This document shows, piece by piece, positions 1 through 9,704 of a stretch of DNA of 64,000 nucleotides. Source of the DNA: Myroides sp. NP-2. GTDB taxonomy: Bacteria > Bacteroidota > Bacteroidia > Flavobacteriales > Flavobacteriaceae. Each line of letters begins with the position of its first letter. The first letter of the stretch is position 1. Location: the NCBI RefSeq assembly GCF_014145665.1, contig NZ_JACHTD010000010.1, forward strand, positions 1-64,000, written 5' to 3'. A model generated the notes under the pieces. The model did no database searches. It was not told the origin of the DNA and worked only from the letters and a program-made list of their open reading frames with translations. Position numbers and translations under genes: made by a program.

Positions 1-26
1 ATAAAATGACACCTGTTGAGTTTGAA

Positions 27-68
27 AATAAATGGTTTGGAAAAAGTACTTTTTCCAAACCATTTATT
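27..68. repeat. Perfect 42-bp palindrome
   Basis: The two 21-nt halves are exact reverse complements with no spacer; the centre lies between 47 and 48. Transcribed from either strand it would fold into a very stable hairpin. It may be a bidirectional terminator for a gene left of the window, but the T-tracts beside it are poor. Confidence 0.6.
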
Positions 69-322
69 ACTATATTTAATAATGAAGTTAATGTTTAAAA
101 ACGGTCAACCATATTTAGGGATGTACATAGGGTTGCCATCAAAAAATATAATTTCCGCATATACAATTGAGTTAAATAAAATATATTCAACCCAAAAAAC
201 ATACCTCAAAAATCACATAACGAACACTTTAAACGAATTATTTAACAAATAATCAACAATAATTGAAAAATTACAACAATTTTAAAAAAAACAGGATAAA
301 ATATGAACAGCTTCCCTTATGC
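69..322. other. Intergenic stretch without a supported gene
   Basis: About 250 very AT-rich bases between the palindrome and the ftsZ terminator. The only longer open frame begins at a TTG upstream of the palindrome and runs through it. It has no promoter motif and no recognisable protein features. Confidence 0.6.
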
Positions 323-362
323 GCAAAAAAAAACAGTAGTAAACGGAAGCTTACTACTGTTT
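323..362 (-). terminator. Intrinsic terminator of the dcw operon
   Basis: A 12-bp perfect stem (331-342 with 351-362) and an 8-nt loop, followed on the minus strand by a run of nine T. It lies about 30 nt beyond the ftsZ stop codon and ends the division/cell wall operon. Confidence 0.9.
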
Positions 363-393
363 GATATTGAAACGCTATTATGATATAGCTAAT

Positions 394-2439
394 TTAGTCT
401 ACATTATCGTGTAAAAACGAATTGTTTGATCTCAATTTTGGATCGTTATTTCCGTCCACTCCGAATGAAATTCTCGATTTGTTGTTCTCCTCGTTTACTT
501 CATCTAAATCCACGCCTAAACGCTTATAAGCAGGTTCTTTTTCTAAGTCTGAATAATGCGCGGTTGAGTTGTTGAACTTATAGTTAAAATCCTTCATCTT
601 TCTTCTGCGTTCTGCGGCACGACTTCTCAACGTGAATTCTTCAATACTCATTTCTGTTGGATTCATCTCGTCATAATCATCAGCTGAAGCTTCTACTTCT
701 ACTTTATTTACTACGGGAGCATCCTCAGCGCGTACAGAAAACTTAAACTCTTCTGCGATTTCTTCTTTGTGTGTGCTTACAGGTTTAGCTAAAGATAGTT
801 CTTCTTCTTTGTCCATATAGTCTTCCAAAGAGAAGCGAATAATTTCTTCTTTTTTCGCTGATGCTTGAGCCATCGCTTCATTAGCATGACTACTAGCTTC
901 TGCAGAAGCCATTTCCATCTCTTCTAGTTCATCTGTAAAATGGTGTACAATTGGCGCTGCTGATTCTTGTACTTTAGGTGTTACGATGACAAACTCTGGG
1001 TCAAACACCTGGATATCGCGGATATCCTTTTGTTTAAACGCAGTAGGATCGTTATTTACCTGATCGCTTGTGCGCGCTTCCGTTTTTGGTGTTACGATTT
1101 CGAAAAACACGTCTAGATTAGACGCTTCAGTAGCTTTACGTTCAAAAGCTAGCTCCTCTATCTCTCCTGTTGGTTGAGTAGGAAAAGCAGATCCACCAAA
1201 ATCGTCCTGTTGATCATCCTCTTCGTAATCGTCCTCTAAAGTAAACACCTTACGTGTTTCCACCGGAGGATTTACTTCTTCTGTTTCAATTTCCTGCGCA
1301 CTCTCTGGAGTAGAAACGCGCAAGGGTTGATCTGGTGTTGTAAATCCAAAAGAAGGGGTTGCAGCGGTTTGCGTTAAATCGCGCACTACTTTTTGTTCTT
1401 CTTCTAGGGTGTGGATAATAACCTTAGGTTCTGATGAATTAACGATACTCTTTTGTTGCTCGTAGTTAAATCCCGTGGCAATGATTGTTACAGAAATAGC
1501 TTCCCCTAATGATTCATCTTCACCAACCCCCATAATAATATTAGCATTATGGCCTGCTTCGGTTTGGATGTGATCGTTAATTTCACCGATTTCATCAATT
1601 GTGATTTCATTGGTACCTGAAACGATTAATAACAATACATTTTTAGCTCCTGAAATTTTGTTATCGTTAAGCAATGGAGAATCTAACGCATCGATGATCG
1701 CATCTTTTGCTCTATTGTCACCAGATGCAGTTCCTGATCCCATAATAGCGGTACCACTATCGGACAATACTGTTTTTGCATCTTTTAAGTCAATATTTTG
1801 CGTATAGTGGTGCGTAATAACTTCAGCGATACCACGGGCAGCAGTTGATAATACCTCATCTGCTTTGGAGAAGCCAGCCTTAAAGCCTAAGTTTCCATAT
1901 ACTTCACGTAACTTATTGTTGTTGATCACGATAAGAGAATCCACTTGTTTTCTCAATCGATCAACTCCTTTTAACGCTTGTTCTTGACGAACTTTTCCTT
2001 CAAATTGGAAAGGAATCGTTACAATCCCAACCGTTAATATATCTCTTTCTTTTGATAATTGTGCGATCACAGGAGCTGCACCTGTTCCTGTTCCTCCACC
2101 CATACCTGCGGTGATAAACACCATTTTGGTATTGGTATCGAGCATTTTCTCAATTTCTTCTATACTTTCTAAAGCAGATTGTTGTCCTACTTCAGGATTT
2201 GCACCTGCACCAAGTCCTTCGGTTAGGTTAACCCCTAACTGAATTTTATTGGGCACTGAACTATTTTCTAAAGCTTGTGAATCCGTATTACAAACGATGA
2301 AATCCACTCCTTTAATTCCTTGCTTAAACATGTGATTGATCGCGTTACTTCCTCCGCCACCTACACCAATTACCTTAATAACGTTTGACTGGTTTTTAGG
2401 CATATCAAACTTTATTCCTCCGAAATCTGTATTCTCCAT
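394..2439 (-). CDS. ftsZ: Cell division protein FtsZ
   Basis: Tubulin-like GTPase that polymerises into the cytokinetic ring at mid-cell. The N-terminal GTPase domain shows GGGGSNAI at residues 27-34 and the tubulin signature GGGTGTGAAP at 114-123. The polymerisation domain continues to about residue 330. At 681 residues the protein is much longer than the roughly 380-residue E. coli FtsZ. The extra about 350 residues form an acidic, low-complexity C-terminal linker typical of flavobacterial FtsZ, ending in a conserved-looking tail (SFLHDNVD). It is the last gene of the dcw operon, 15 nt after ftsA, and is followed by a strong terminator. Confidence 0.98.
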   Translation of the reverse strand: MENTDFGGIKFDMPKNQSNVIKVIGVGGGGSNAINHMFKQGIKGVDFIVCNTDSQALENSSVPNKIQLGVNLTEGLGAGANPEVGQQSALESIEEIEKMLDTNTKMVFITAGMGGGTGTGAAPVIAQLSKERDILTVGIVTIPFQFEGKVRQEQALKGVDRLRKQVDSLIVINNNKLREVYGNLGFKAGFSKADEVLSTAARGIAEVITHHYTQNIDLKDAKTVLSDSGTAIMGSGTASGDNRAKDAIIDALDSPLLNDNKISGAKNVLLLIVSGTNEITIDEIGEINDHIQTEAGHNANIIMGVGEDESLGEAISVTIIATGFNYEQQKSIVNSSEPKVIIHTLEEEQKVVRDLTQTAATPSFGFTTPDQPLRVSTPESAQEIETEEVNPPVETRKVFTLEDDYEEDDQQDDFGGSAFPTQPTGEIEELAFERKATEASNLDVFFEIVTPKTEARTSDQVNNDPTAFKQKDIRDIQVFDPEFVIVTPKVQESAAPIVHHFTDELEEMEMASAEASSHANEAMAQASAKKEEIIRFSLEDYMDKEEELSLAKPVSTHKEEIAEEFKFSVRAEDAPVVNKVEVEASADDYDEMNPTEMSIEEFTLRSRAAERRRKMKDFNYKFNNSTAHYSDLEKEPAYKRLGVDLDEVNEENNKSRISFGVDGNNDPKLRSNNSFLHDNVD

Positions 2440-2454
2440 ATACGTATCGTTTTA

Positions 2455-3900
2455 TTATTCTTGCTTTTCAATAAATTCTTTAATTTTTCTAAAAAAGTTT
2501 CCTATGAAACTACTTTCGAAGCGGTCTGCTGTACTAGGTTGCGCTTCTCTTGGTTCTTCCTTAGGTTGTGAAGGGCGCGCATCCACATGAGATTGGCTTA
2601 CCGCTTCAACTGGCTCTTTTGGTGTGTTTATCGCTGCCTCTGTTTGTGGCGTTGGATAAACAACTTTTCTCTCTTCTGGTTTTGCTTCGACTTTCGTCTC
2701 TACTGCTTTGAGTTCTTCTACTGAAACAGCTCCTTTTTTGCGGTGCTTTTCACTTTCCATAACTAATCCAACTCCCGTTGCATACAATGGACTTGAAACT
2801 TCTAAACTCGAATCCCCAGCTAAATGCTCATTTGGATACCCTATACGCGTATCTATACCCGTGATATATTCGACTAATTGTTTAATGTGTTTGAGTTCTG
2901 ATCCTCCTCCTGTTAAAACAATTCCCGCAATTAATTTTTTCTGTGGATTTTCATATCCATAACTCTTAATTTCAGAAAAAACGAGTTGCACAATCTCCTC
3001 TACCCTTGCATTTATTATTTTAGAAAGATTTTTTAAAGAAATTTCTTTGGGTTCTTTTCCTCTTAATCCTGGGATAGAAACAATCTCATTGTCTTTATTT
3101 TCGCCAGGCCAAGCTGAACCAAATTTTACCTTTAAGATCTCCGCTTGACGTTCAATAATAGAACATCCCTCTTTAATATCTTCTGTGATGACATTACCAC
3201 CGAAAGGAACAACTGCCGTATGACGGATAATTCCATCTTTAAAAATGGCTAAATCAGTTGTACCACCTCCAATATCGATTAAAGCCACACCTGCTTCTTT
3301 TTCCTCTTGGCTCAATACTGCCTCTGCTGAAGCAAGTGGTTCTAATGTGATACCCGCTAGTTCCAGTCCTGCGTCTTTGATACAACGTCCTGCATTTTTT
3401 ATCAAAGCTGCCTGACCTACTACGACGTGAAACGTAGCTTCTAATCGGCTACCGTACATTCCAACCGGTTCTTTGATTCCCGGTTCTCCATCTATTTTAA
3501 ATTCTTGTGGTAAAACGTGAATAATCTCTTCCCCAGGTAACATACTTAATTTCTGAACCTGATTAATCAACTGTTCAATATCTTTATCTCCAATTACCTC
3601 ATCGGGATTTGGACGACTAATATAATCACTGTGCTGAATGCTTCGAATGTGTTGACCTGCAATACCTACTACAACATTTTTAATCTTGTAACCTGCCTGA
3701 GTCTCTGCATCTGCCACAGCATGTTGAATCGATTGGATGGTTTGTGTAATATTATTCACCACCCCTCGCTTAACGCCCAAACTCTTAGCTTTTCCTAAAC
3801 CTAAAATCTCGAGCTTTCCATATTCATTTTTTTTACCAATCATTGCGACAATCTTCGTTGTCCCAATGTCTAAACCAACAGCTATATTTTCTTTTTCCAT
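2455..3900 (-). CDS. ftsA: Cell division protein FtsA
   Basis: Actin-like ATPase that ties FtsZ filaments to the inner face of the cytoplasmic membrane. Visible are the phosphate-1 motif GLDIGTTK near the N-terminus and the phosphate-2 motif DIGGGTTD about residue 210. The C-terminus (FIGNFFRKIKEFIEK) looks like the membrane-binding amphipathic helix. A linker rich in Glu, Pro and Lys separates it from the ATPase core, as is common in Bacteroidota. The ATG at 3900 is preferred over an in-frame TTG two codons upstream, because it leaves a 7-nt gap to ftsQ. Confidence 0.97.
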   Translation of the reverse strand: MEKENIAVGLDIGTTKIVAMIGKKNEYGKLEILGLGKAKSLGVKRGVVNNITQTIQSIQHAVADAETQAGYKIKNVVVGIAGQHIRSIQHSDYISRPNPDEVIGDKDIEQLINQVQKLSMLPGEEIIHVLPQEFKIDGEPGIKEPVGMYGSRLEATFHVVVGQAALIKNAGRCIKDAGLELAGITLEPLASAEAVLSQEEKEAGVALIDIGGGTTDLAIFKDGIIRHTAVVPFGGNVITEDIKEGCSIIERQAEILKVKFGSAWPGENKDNEIVSIPGLRGKEPKEISLKNLSKIINARVEEIVQLVFSEIKSYGYENPQKKLIAGIVLTGGGSELKHIKQLVEYITGIDTRIGYPNEHLAGDSSLEVSSPLYATGVGLVMESEKHRKKGAVSVEELKAVETKVEAKPEERKVVYPTPQTEAAINTPKEPVEAVSQSHVDARPSQPKEEPREAQPSTADRFESSFIGNFFRKIKEFIEKQE

Positions 3901-3907
3901 ACTCAAT

Positions 3908-4645
3908 TTATTTTGAACACACCACTTGTTGGGTAAATTTCAGATTGATCTTTTTATAACTATCTATTTCTATTTTCTCTTCGATTGCATATTGTATAAA
4001 AGCTTTATAATTTAGGAGTTTTCGCTCCATTTCATTAAAACTTCCAAATAGAATCTGAAACTTATTTACTCGACTTTTCAAGTAAATTACCTCTCCAGGT
4101 TGAATACTAATCCCCGTAATCTCTTGTTTCAAAAACTCATCTGCATTGATAAATTCTAACATTTGTTTCAATTGCTCTTGTGTTTCGCTTTTGATGCGAC
4201 CTTCGACTAAAATAACGCGTTCTGCATAGTTAGTTGACAAAGGCATTTTAGTGCCATTCTCATCCAAATAATACGATTCCTGCTCTCCTACTACTCGGCC
4301 AATTGCTTTTTTTTGATTGACTTCGACTTTCATAACTCCGTCAATAGTTAGGTACACCTCAGCCGCTTTGATTAACTTGTTCTGCAATACGCTTTTTTCT
4401 AGCGTATTCAAGTCAATCGTAGTTCTGTCTTGTGCTGTAACAGTTCCACTTTGGTGCCTTACAATATCGCTTACATCGCCAGAGGTTACAAAATGGGTTT
4501 CTTCTCCCTTAAAAACAATCTCTACTCCTTTTAAGTTTCGATGTGTGTTTCTGTCATTGCTAAAAGAATATAAAAACATGACGGCTCCTAGCATTATCAA
4601 AATGCGCAGATCAGACCATTTTATTTTCTTCAACAATTTTTTCAT
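3908..4645 (-). CDS. ftsQ: Cell division protein FtsQ
   Basis: Bitopic membrane protein that links the cytoplasmic and periplasmic parts of the divisome. It has a short basic cytoplasmic N-terminus, one membrane span about residues 12-30, then a POTRA/FtsQ-type periplasmic domain of about 200 residues. Sequence conservation in this family is low, so the call rests on the topology, the 245-residue length and the position between murC and ftsA. It starts 3 nt after the murC stop, which indicates translational coupling. Confidence 0.92.
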   Translation of the reverse strand: MKKLLKKIKWSDLRILIMLGAVMFLYSFSNDRNTHRNLKGVEIVFKGEETHFVTSGDVSDIVRHQSGTVTAQDRTTIDLNTLEKSVLQNKLIKAAEVYLTIDGVMKVEVNQKKAIGRVVGEQESYYLDENGTKMPLSTNYAERVILVEGRIKSETQEQLKQMLEFINADEFLKQEITGISIQPGEVIYLKSRVNKFQILFGSFNEMERKLLNYKAFIQYAIEEKIEIDSYKKINLKFTQQVVCSK

Positions 4646-4648
4646 TTT

Positions 4649-5998
4649 TTATTTTCCTTCTAAAGCTACTTTAATCTCTTGTACCATTTCTCCAATATCT
4701 CCTGCTCCAATGGTTAAGATAATCTCCGCATCTGATGCTTTTAAATGTTCGATTAAATCTTCTTTTGCCACCAACTGTTTGTTTTTTGAGCTTAGCTGTT
4801 CAAGCAACTTCGCAGAAGTAACTCCTTCGATTGGCAATTCGCGTGCGGGATATATATCCAGTAAGATCACATTGTCAAATGTCGAAAGTGCTGTGGCAAA
4901 TTCATCCATAAAATCTCTTGTTCGACTGTACAAGTGCGGTTGAAATACGGCAACAATTTTTTTGTCTCCGTGCATTTCGTGTACGCCTTGGCTAGCCGCT
5001 TTAATCTCTGTGGGGTGATGTGCATAATCGTCGATATAGATTAATTTCTCTGTTCTTATTTTATAAGAGAATCTTCTGCGTACCCCGCGAAAGCTCTTCA
5101 AGCCTTCGATTAATTTCTGCGTATCCACGCCATAATCACTTGCCATAGCAAAAGCCATTAGCGCATTGGATAGGTTGTGTCTTCCTGGTAATCCAAAATA
5201 AACCTCCTCTAGGGTTTCTCTTGGCGTAACTAGATCAAACACATACCACCCGTCTACAACTTTTATATTCGTTGCACGATAGCTACAAGCAGTCCCAAAT
5301 CCGACTTGAATGCCCTCTAAATTCACTGCTTCGGTAACGAAGAGTTTATTTGCATCTGGCAATCGCTGTGCAAAATCCTCAAACGCCACTACCATTTCCT
5401 GTGCTGTTCCAAAGATATCCAAGTGATCCGCTTCTGTTGAAGTGATACAAGCAACGTTGGGAAACAAGCGCAAAAAAGAACGATCAAATTCATCTGCCTC
5501 TACAACGGTAATGGTTTTACCACTTCCGATCAGATTGGTTTGGTAGTTTTCAACTACTCCGCCAACAAAAGCGGTAACATCTAATCCCGCTTGAAACAAC
5601 AAATGCCCTAGGATACTCGTTGTCGTTGTTTTACCATGTGTACCTGCTACGGCAAAGCAGTAGGTATCTTTGGTGATGATGCCGAGTACTTCTGAACGCT
5701 TCTTTATTTCAAAGTGATTGTCTTTAAAATATCTCCACTCAGCATGTTCTTGTGGCACTGCTGGGGTAACAACAACCAAAGTTGAGGCTACCTCTTTATA
5801 ATTCGCACGGATTAAGTCCACCTGATCTTCATAGTGAATCTCAATGCCAGCGGCTTCTAATTCTTGTGTCAATTGCGTAGATACTTTATCATATCCAGCG
5901 ACTTCTTTTCCAATGAACTTAAAATAACGAGCCAAAGCACTCATCCCAATGCCTCCAATTCCAATAAAATATACGCTCTTAATGCTATTTATATCCAT
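4649..5998 (-). CDS. murC: UDP-N-acetylmuramate-L-alanine ligase
   Basis: Cytoplasmic ATP-dependent ligase that adds the first residue, L-alanine, to UDP-MurNAc in peptidoglycan precursor synthesis. The N-terminal Rossmann-like domain has GIGGIGMS at residues 13-20. The ATP-binding loop AGTHGKTTTT is at 119-128, followed by the usual central and C-terminal Mur ligase domains. Length (449) fits the family. It is 3 nt from murG and from ftsQ within the dcw operon. Confidence 0.97.
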   Translation of the reverse strand: MDINSIKSVYFIGIGGIGMSALARYFKFIGKEVAGYDKVSTQLTQELEAAGIEIHYEDQVDLIRANYKEVASTLVVVTPAVPQEHAEWRYFKDNHFEIKKRSEVLGIITKDTYCFAVAGTHGKTTTTSILGHLLFQAGLDVTAFVGGVVENYQTNLIGSGKTITVVEADEFDRSFLRLFPNVACITSTEADHLDIFGTAQEMVVAFEDFAQRLPDANKLFVTEAVNLEGIQVGFGTACSYRATNIKVVDGWYVFDLVTPRETLEEVYFGLPGRHNLSNALMAFAMASDYGVDTQKLIEGLKSFRGVRRRFSYKIRTEKLIYIDDYAHHPTEIKAASQGVHEMHGDKKIVAVFQPHLYSRTRDFMDEFATALSTFDNVILLDIYPARELPIEGVTSAKLLEQLSSKNKQLVAKEDLIEHLKASDAEIILTIGAGDIGEMVQEIKVALEGK

Positions 5999-6001
5999 TT
6001 T

Positions 6002-7096
6002 TTACTTCTTCATTAATTCTACGATCTGATCTACTATATCTTTTGTTGCTTGAGGCAAGGCTAATCTTCTAAAATTTTGTCCCAAGCTATTTTGTTTCTC
6101 TTTATCGTTAAACAAGTCTGTAAAAGTCGAAACAAACTTTTCATTCAACTCGCTTTCTTTAATCAAAAGTGCGGCATCTTGTTCTACGATGCTTTTTGCA
6201 TTTTTGGTTTGGTGATCTTCCGCTACATTGGGCGAAGGAATAAACAGTACGGCTTTACCCACTAAGGCAAGTTCCGATACTGATGAAGCTCCTGCACGAG
6301 AAATAATACTATCAGCAGCAGCATAAGCTAGATCCATGCGATCTAAAAATGCGCATACACGCACATCGGCTGAGTCGTATTGTTTATATTCCTCATAGTA
6401 GAACTTCCCACACTGCCAGATCAATTGAATCCCCATTGCTTTAAACAAAGGCAATTGTTCTTCGATGAGCTGATTGATTCTACGAGCACCTAAACTTCCA
6501 CCAATCACCAACAGCGTATTTTTTGATTGATCCAATCCAAAATAACTGATGGCCTCGTCTCTTTTTGTTGCTATATCGAGTAACCCCTGACGAACTGGGT
6601 TTCCCGTTTTTATTATTTTGTGTGCCGGAAAGAAATGTTCTAATCCATCATAAGCTACACAGACTTTATCTACTTCTTTTCCCAACAGTTTATTGGTAAT
6701 TCCTGGAAAGGAATTTTGTTCTTGTATCAAGGTCGGAATTCCTTTTCCTGCTGCGACTTTCACCACAGCTCCACTTGCAAATCCACCTGTACCGATTACT
6801 ACATCGGGGGCAAAACGCTTGATAATTTTTCTCGAACGGTTTAAGCTGCTCAACAACTTAAACGGGAACATTAAATTATCGAAGGTCAATTTGCGTTGAA
6901 TACCTGAGATCCACAATCCCTCAATAGGATAACCTGCTTGAGGTATGCGTTGCATTTCCATCTTTCCTTCTGCACCTACAAAAAGAATATCTGCTTCGGG
7001 AAATCTCACCTTTAATTCATCGGCAATTGCCAATGCAGGAAAGATATGTCCTCCTGTTCCTCCTCCACTTAGTATAAACTTCGGTTTGCGTTCCAT
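6002..7096 (-). CDS. murG: UDP-GlcNAc:lipid I GlcNAc transferase MurG
   Basis: Membrane-associated GT-B glycosyltransferase that converts lipid I to lipid II. The N-terminal loop GGGTGGH (residues 11-17), which contacts the lipid-linked acceptor, is intact. The C-terminal half carries the family pattern for UDP-GlcNAc binding ([10 protein letters not shown] near 198, then [11 protein letters not shown]). Length of 364 residues is normal. It lies between ftsW and murC with gaps of 6 and 3 nt. Confidence 0.97.
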   Translation of the reverse strand: MERKPKFILSGGGTGGHIFPALAIADELKVRFPEADILFVGAEGKMEMQRIPQAGYPIEGLWISGIQRKLTFDNLMFPFKLLSSLNRSRKIIKRFAPDVVIGTGGFASGAVVKVAAGKGIPTLIQEQNSFPGITNKLLGKEVDKVCVAYDGLEHFFPAHKIIKTGNPVRQGLLDIATKRDEAISYFGLDQSKNTLLVIGGSLGARRINQLIEEQLPLFKAMGIQLIWQCGKFYYEEYKQYDSADVRVCAFLDRMDLAYAAADSIISRAGASSVSELALVGKAVLFIPSPNVAEDHQTKNAKSIVEQDAALLIKESELNEKFVSTFTDLFNDKEKQNSLGQNFRRLALPQATKDIVDQIVELMKK

Positions 7097-7102
7097 TTGC
7101 TT

Positions 7103-8347
7103 TTATTCTTCTTTACTATTTTTTTCTAATCGTTCTAAGTGCAAATCGTGTAACATCTCTTGTTCCAGTTGCTCTTCTGCTTGTCTTTTTTGTTCTTCTG
7201 CTTGGATTTCTGCTTCTTTTTTGGTCACGCTGAGAATAACCGCAATTGCAAAACAAGTCATCCAGATGGCGGTTCCTCCACTACTAACCAAGGGCAAGGC
7301 CTGACCTGTGGTTGGTAAAAGTGAAACAGCGACACCCATATTGATCAAGGCTTGGAAGATGAGATAAAAACCCAATCCTGCTACCAAGAGTTTCCCAAAG
7401 AGTGTTGGCGCTTTATGCACCGCAATGAGAAAGCGATAAAACAGCAAGAGGTATATACCCAAAATAGATAGTCCTCCAAATAATCCCCATTCTTCAACAA
7501 TTATAGCGAAGATAAAATCGGAAGAAGATTGAGGTAAAAAGTTTTTCAACACACTTTTACCGGGGCCTACTCCGAACAATCCGCCATTGGCGATGGCCAT
7601 TTTAGCATTTTCTACTTGATACAAATCTCGCGTTCCATCATCTGGTCCAGTAAAGCGATCAATACGACTAATCCAGGTATCCACACGATGGGGAAATGCT
7701 CCGGGAAAAGCTTTGGCTACTAAGACAAATACAAGCATACAACAGGCGCCAATTCCGATGATGGTCATCAAGTATTTAAAGGGATATTTTCCGATAAATA
7801 CCAGTACACAGACCATACAAAAAATCAAGGCTGCTGTGGAGAAGTTTGCCGGTAAAATCAAACCAATAATGACTAATACAGGAACCCATAATTGCCAAAA
7901 AGACGATTTAAACGTAACTACCTCATCCTTAATACCTGTAAGGTATTGCGCTACATACATCAGCAAAATAATCGCTGCGGTAGAAGAAGGCTGAAATTGT
8001 CCTAACAAGGGGATTTTCAACCATCTACTTGCATTGGCTCCTCCAATAGTATTTCCTTTTAACAAAGTATACAACAGGAGCAAAGCAATAATAGGCATAC
8101 CTATGATGGCGATTTTCCGAAAGAGTGCATAGTCTCTTTTGTGAAAATACCACATGATGCAAATTCCAATAAATAAATGAACGAAATGTCGAAACAAATA
8201 ATCGGTTGTAGCCTTTCCTGTTCCGATGGTGTAAACTAGATTCGTACTCGCACTATACACGGGTAAAAAAGAGAGCATGGCCAATAAAATTGCTAATGCC
8301 CATATAATTTTATCTCCGTACAACAATGAAAGTAGTTTTTTCATCAT
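7103..8347 (-). CDS. ftsW: Lipid II glycosyltransferase FtsW (SEDS family)
   Basis: Polytopic membrane protein of the SEDS family that polymerises septal glycan strands together with FtsI. About ten hydrophobic spans are visible. The SEDS signature near the end (LPTTGQALPLVSSGGTA) is clear. A charged, Glu/Gln-rich cytoplasmic tail of about 40 residues follows the last span. There are two adjacent in-frame ATG codons at 8347 and 8344; the difference is one residue. Confidence 0.96.
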   Translation of the reverse strand: MMKKLLSLLYGDKIIWALAILLAMLSFLPVYSASTNLVYTIGTGKATTDYLFRHFVHLFIGICIMWYFHKRDYALFRKIAIIGMPIIALLLLYTLLKGNTIGGANASRWLKIPLLGQFQPSSTAAIILLMYVAQYLTGIKDEVVTFKSSFWQLWVPVLVIIGLILPANFSTAALIFCMVCVLVFIGKYPFKYLMTIIGIGACCMLVFVLVAKAFPGAFPHRVDTWISRIDRFTGPDDGTRDLYQVENAKMAIANGGLFGVGPGKSVLKNFLPQSSSDFIFAIIVEEWGLFGGLSILGIYLLLFYRFLIAVHKAPTLFGKLLVAGLGFYLIFQALINMGVAVSLLPTTGQALPLVSSGGTAIWMTCFAIAVILSVTKKEAEIQAEEQKRQAEEQLEQEMLHDLHLERLEKNSKEE

Positions 8348-8368
8348 TTACCTTTACTTTATTTTATT

Positions 8369-9700
8369 TTATAATTTCAATACTTCTTCTTTGAACTGTC
8401 TACCTCTATCTTCATAGCTAGTAAACAAGTCAAAACTCGCACAAGCGGGTGAAAGCAACACGGTGTCCCCCCCTTCGGCTAATGCTTTTGCCTGAATAAC
8501 GGCATCATGCATGGATTGTACTTCAACCAAATCATCTACCACCTTTTCGTAAGCAGCTTTTATTTTTTGGTTGTCGATCCCCAAACAAACAATCGCTTTT
8601 ACTTTTTCGCGCACCAAGGGCATTAACTCATCATAATCATTCCCTTTATCCACTCCACCAACGATCCAAACGGTTGGCGTTTTCATGCTTTCTAATGCAA
8701 AAAATGTAGCATTGACATTGGTTGCTTTTGAATCGTTGATGTATTGAACATTTTCAATTTTCAATACTTTTTCCAAACGATGCTCCACACCCTGAAAATC
8801 AGACAGACTTTCTCGTATTACATTCTTTCTAATTCGCTTTAACTGCGCTATTGTTGTTGCTGCCATAACATTTTTTACGTTGTGCATCCCTTCTAGTGCC
8901 ACGTCCTTAATAGGTAATATAAATTTTTCATCACTCATATTCACTATAATTTTATCGTCCTCCACATAGGCGCCTCGTTCTAACTTATGTTTGATAGAAA
9001 AAGGCAACTTTTGTGCTTTTACCTCATGCTCGCTCAGCCATTTCTGAATTTCCACATCGTCATAGTCATAAATCAAGTAGTCTTCTGCTGTTTGATTCAT
9101 CGTAATTCGAAACTTTGAAGCGATATAATTCTCATATTTATAGTCGTATCGATCTAAATGATCTGGACTAATATTAGTGATTACTGCAATATGGGGTCTG
9201 TAAGTTTCTATTCCGTCTAACTGAAAACTACTCAACTCCAAAACATAACATTTTGCAGGATCCACCTTTACTTGCTCCGCATAACTTTGACCAATATTGC
9301 CCCCAACGCCAACATCTAGGCCGCCTTGGTGTAATACATGGTAAGTTAACATCGTAGTTGTCGTTTTTCCATTACTACCCGTAATTCCTACCGACAACGC
9401 CTCATTAAAAGGGTAAGCAAACTCAATTTCTGAGATTACTTTAATTCCCTTTGCTACAATTTTTTGTACGATGGGCGCCTTATCTGGTATTCCAGGGCTT
9501 TTCACCACTACGTCTGCGTTTAAAATCTTCGCTTCGGTATGCTGTTTTTCTTCCCAATCGATTTCGTTATGTATAAGAACTTCTTTATACTTTTCTTGAA
9601 TTACTCCATAATCTGAAACAAAGGCGTCATATCCTTTTTCTACAGCCAATAAGGCTGTACCAACTCCACTTTCTCCTCCTCCTAAAATAACAACCCTCAT
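8369..9700 (-). CDS. murD: UDP-MurNAc-L-alanine:D-glutamate ligase
   Basis: Cytoplasmic Mur ligase that adds D-glutamate to UDP-MurNAc-L-Ala. The N-terminal nucleotide-binding fold begins at residue 1 (VVILGGGESG). The ATP loop GSNGKTTTT lies at 108-116. The C-terminal domain ends with the family pattern LLSPACASFDLF. The length of 443 is normal. It follows mraY by 4 nt, and its order with mraY and ftsW matches the classical dcw cluster. Confidence 0.97.
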   Translation of the reverse strand: MRVVILGGGESGVGTALLAVEKGYDAFVSDYGVIQEKYKEVLIHNEIDWEEKQHTEAKILNADVVVKSPGIPDKAPIVQKIVAKGIKVISEIEFAYPFNEALSVGITGSNGKTTTTMLTYHVLHQGGLDVGVGGNIGQSYAEQVKVDPAKCYVLELSSFQLDGIETYRPHIAVITNISPDHLDRYDYKYENYIASKFRITMNQTAEDYLIYDYDDVEIQKWLSEHEVKAQKLPFSIKHKLERGAYVEDDKIIVNMSDEKFILPIKDVALEGMHNVKNVMAATTIAQLKRIRKNVIRESLSDFQGVEHRLEKVLKIENVQYINDSKATNVNATFFALESMKTPTVWIVGGVDKGNDYDELMPLVREKVKAIVCLGIDNQKIKAAYEKVVDDLVEVQSMHDAVIQAKALAEGGDTVLLSPACASFDLFTSYEDRGRQFKEEVLKL

Positions 9701-9704
9701 TTTC

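Noticed and set aside
16-252. 78-codon open frame on the plus strand
   Set aside because: Begins with TTG just upstream of the perfect palindrome and runs through it; no promoter box and no protein-like pattern.
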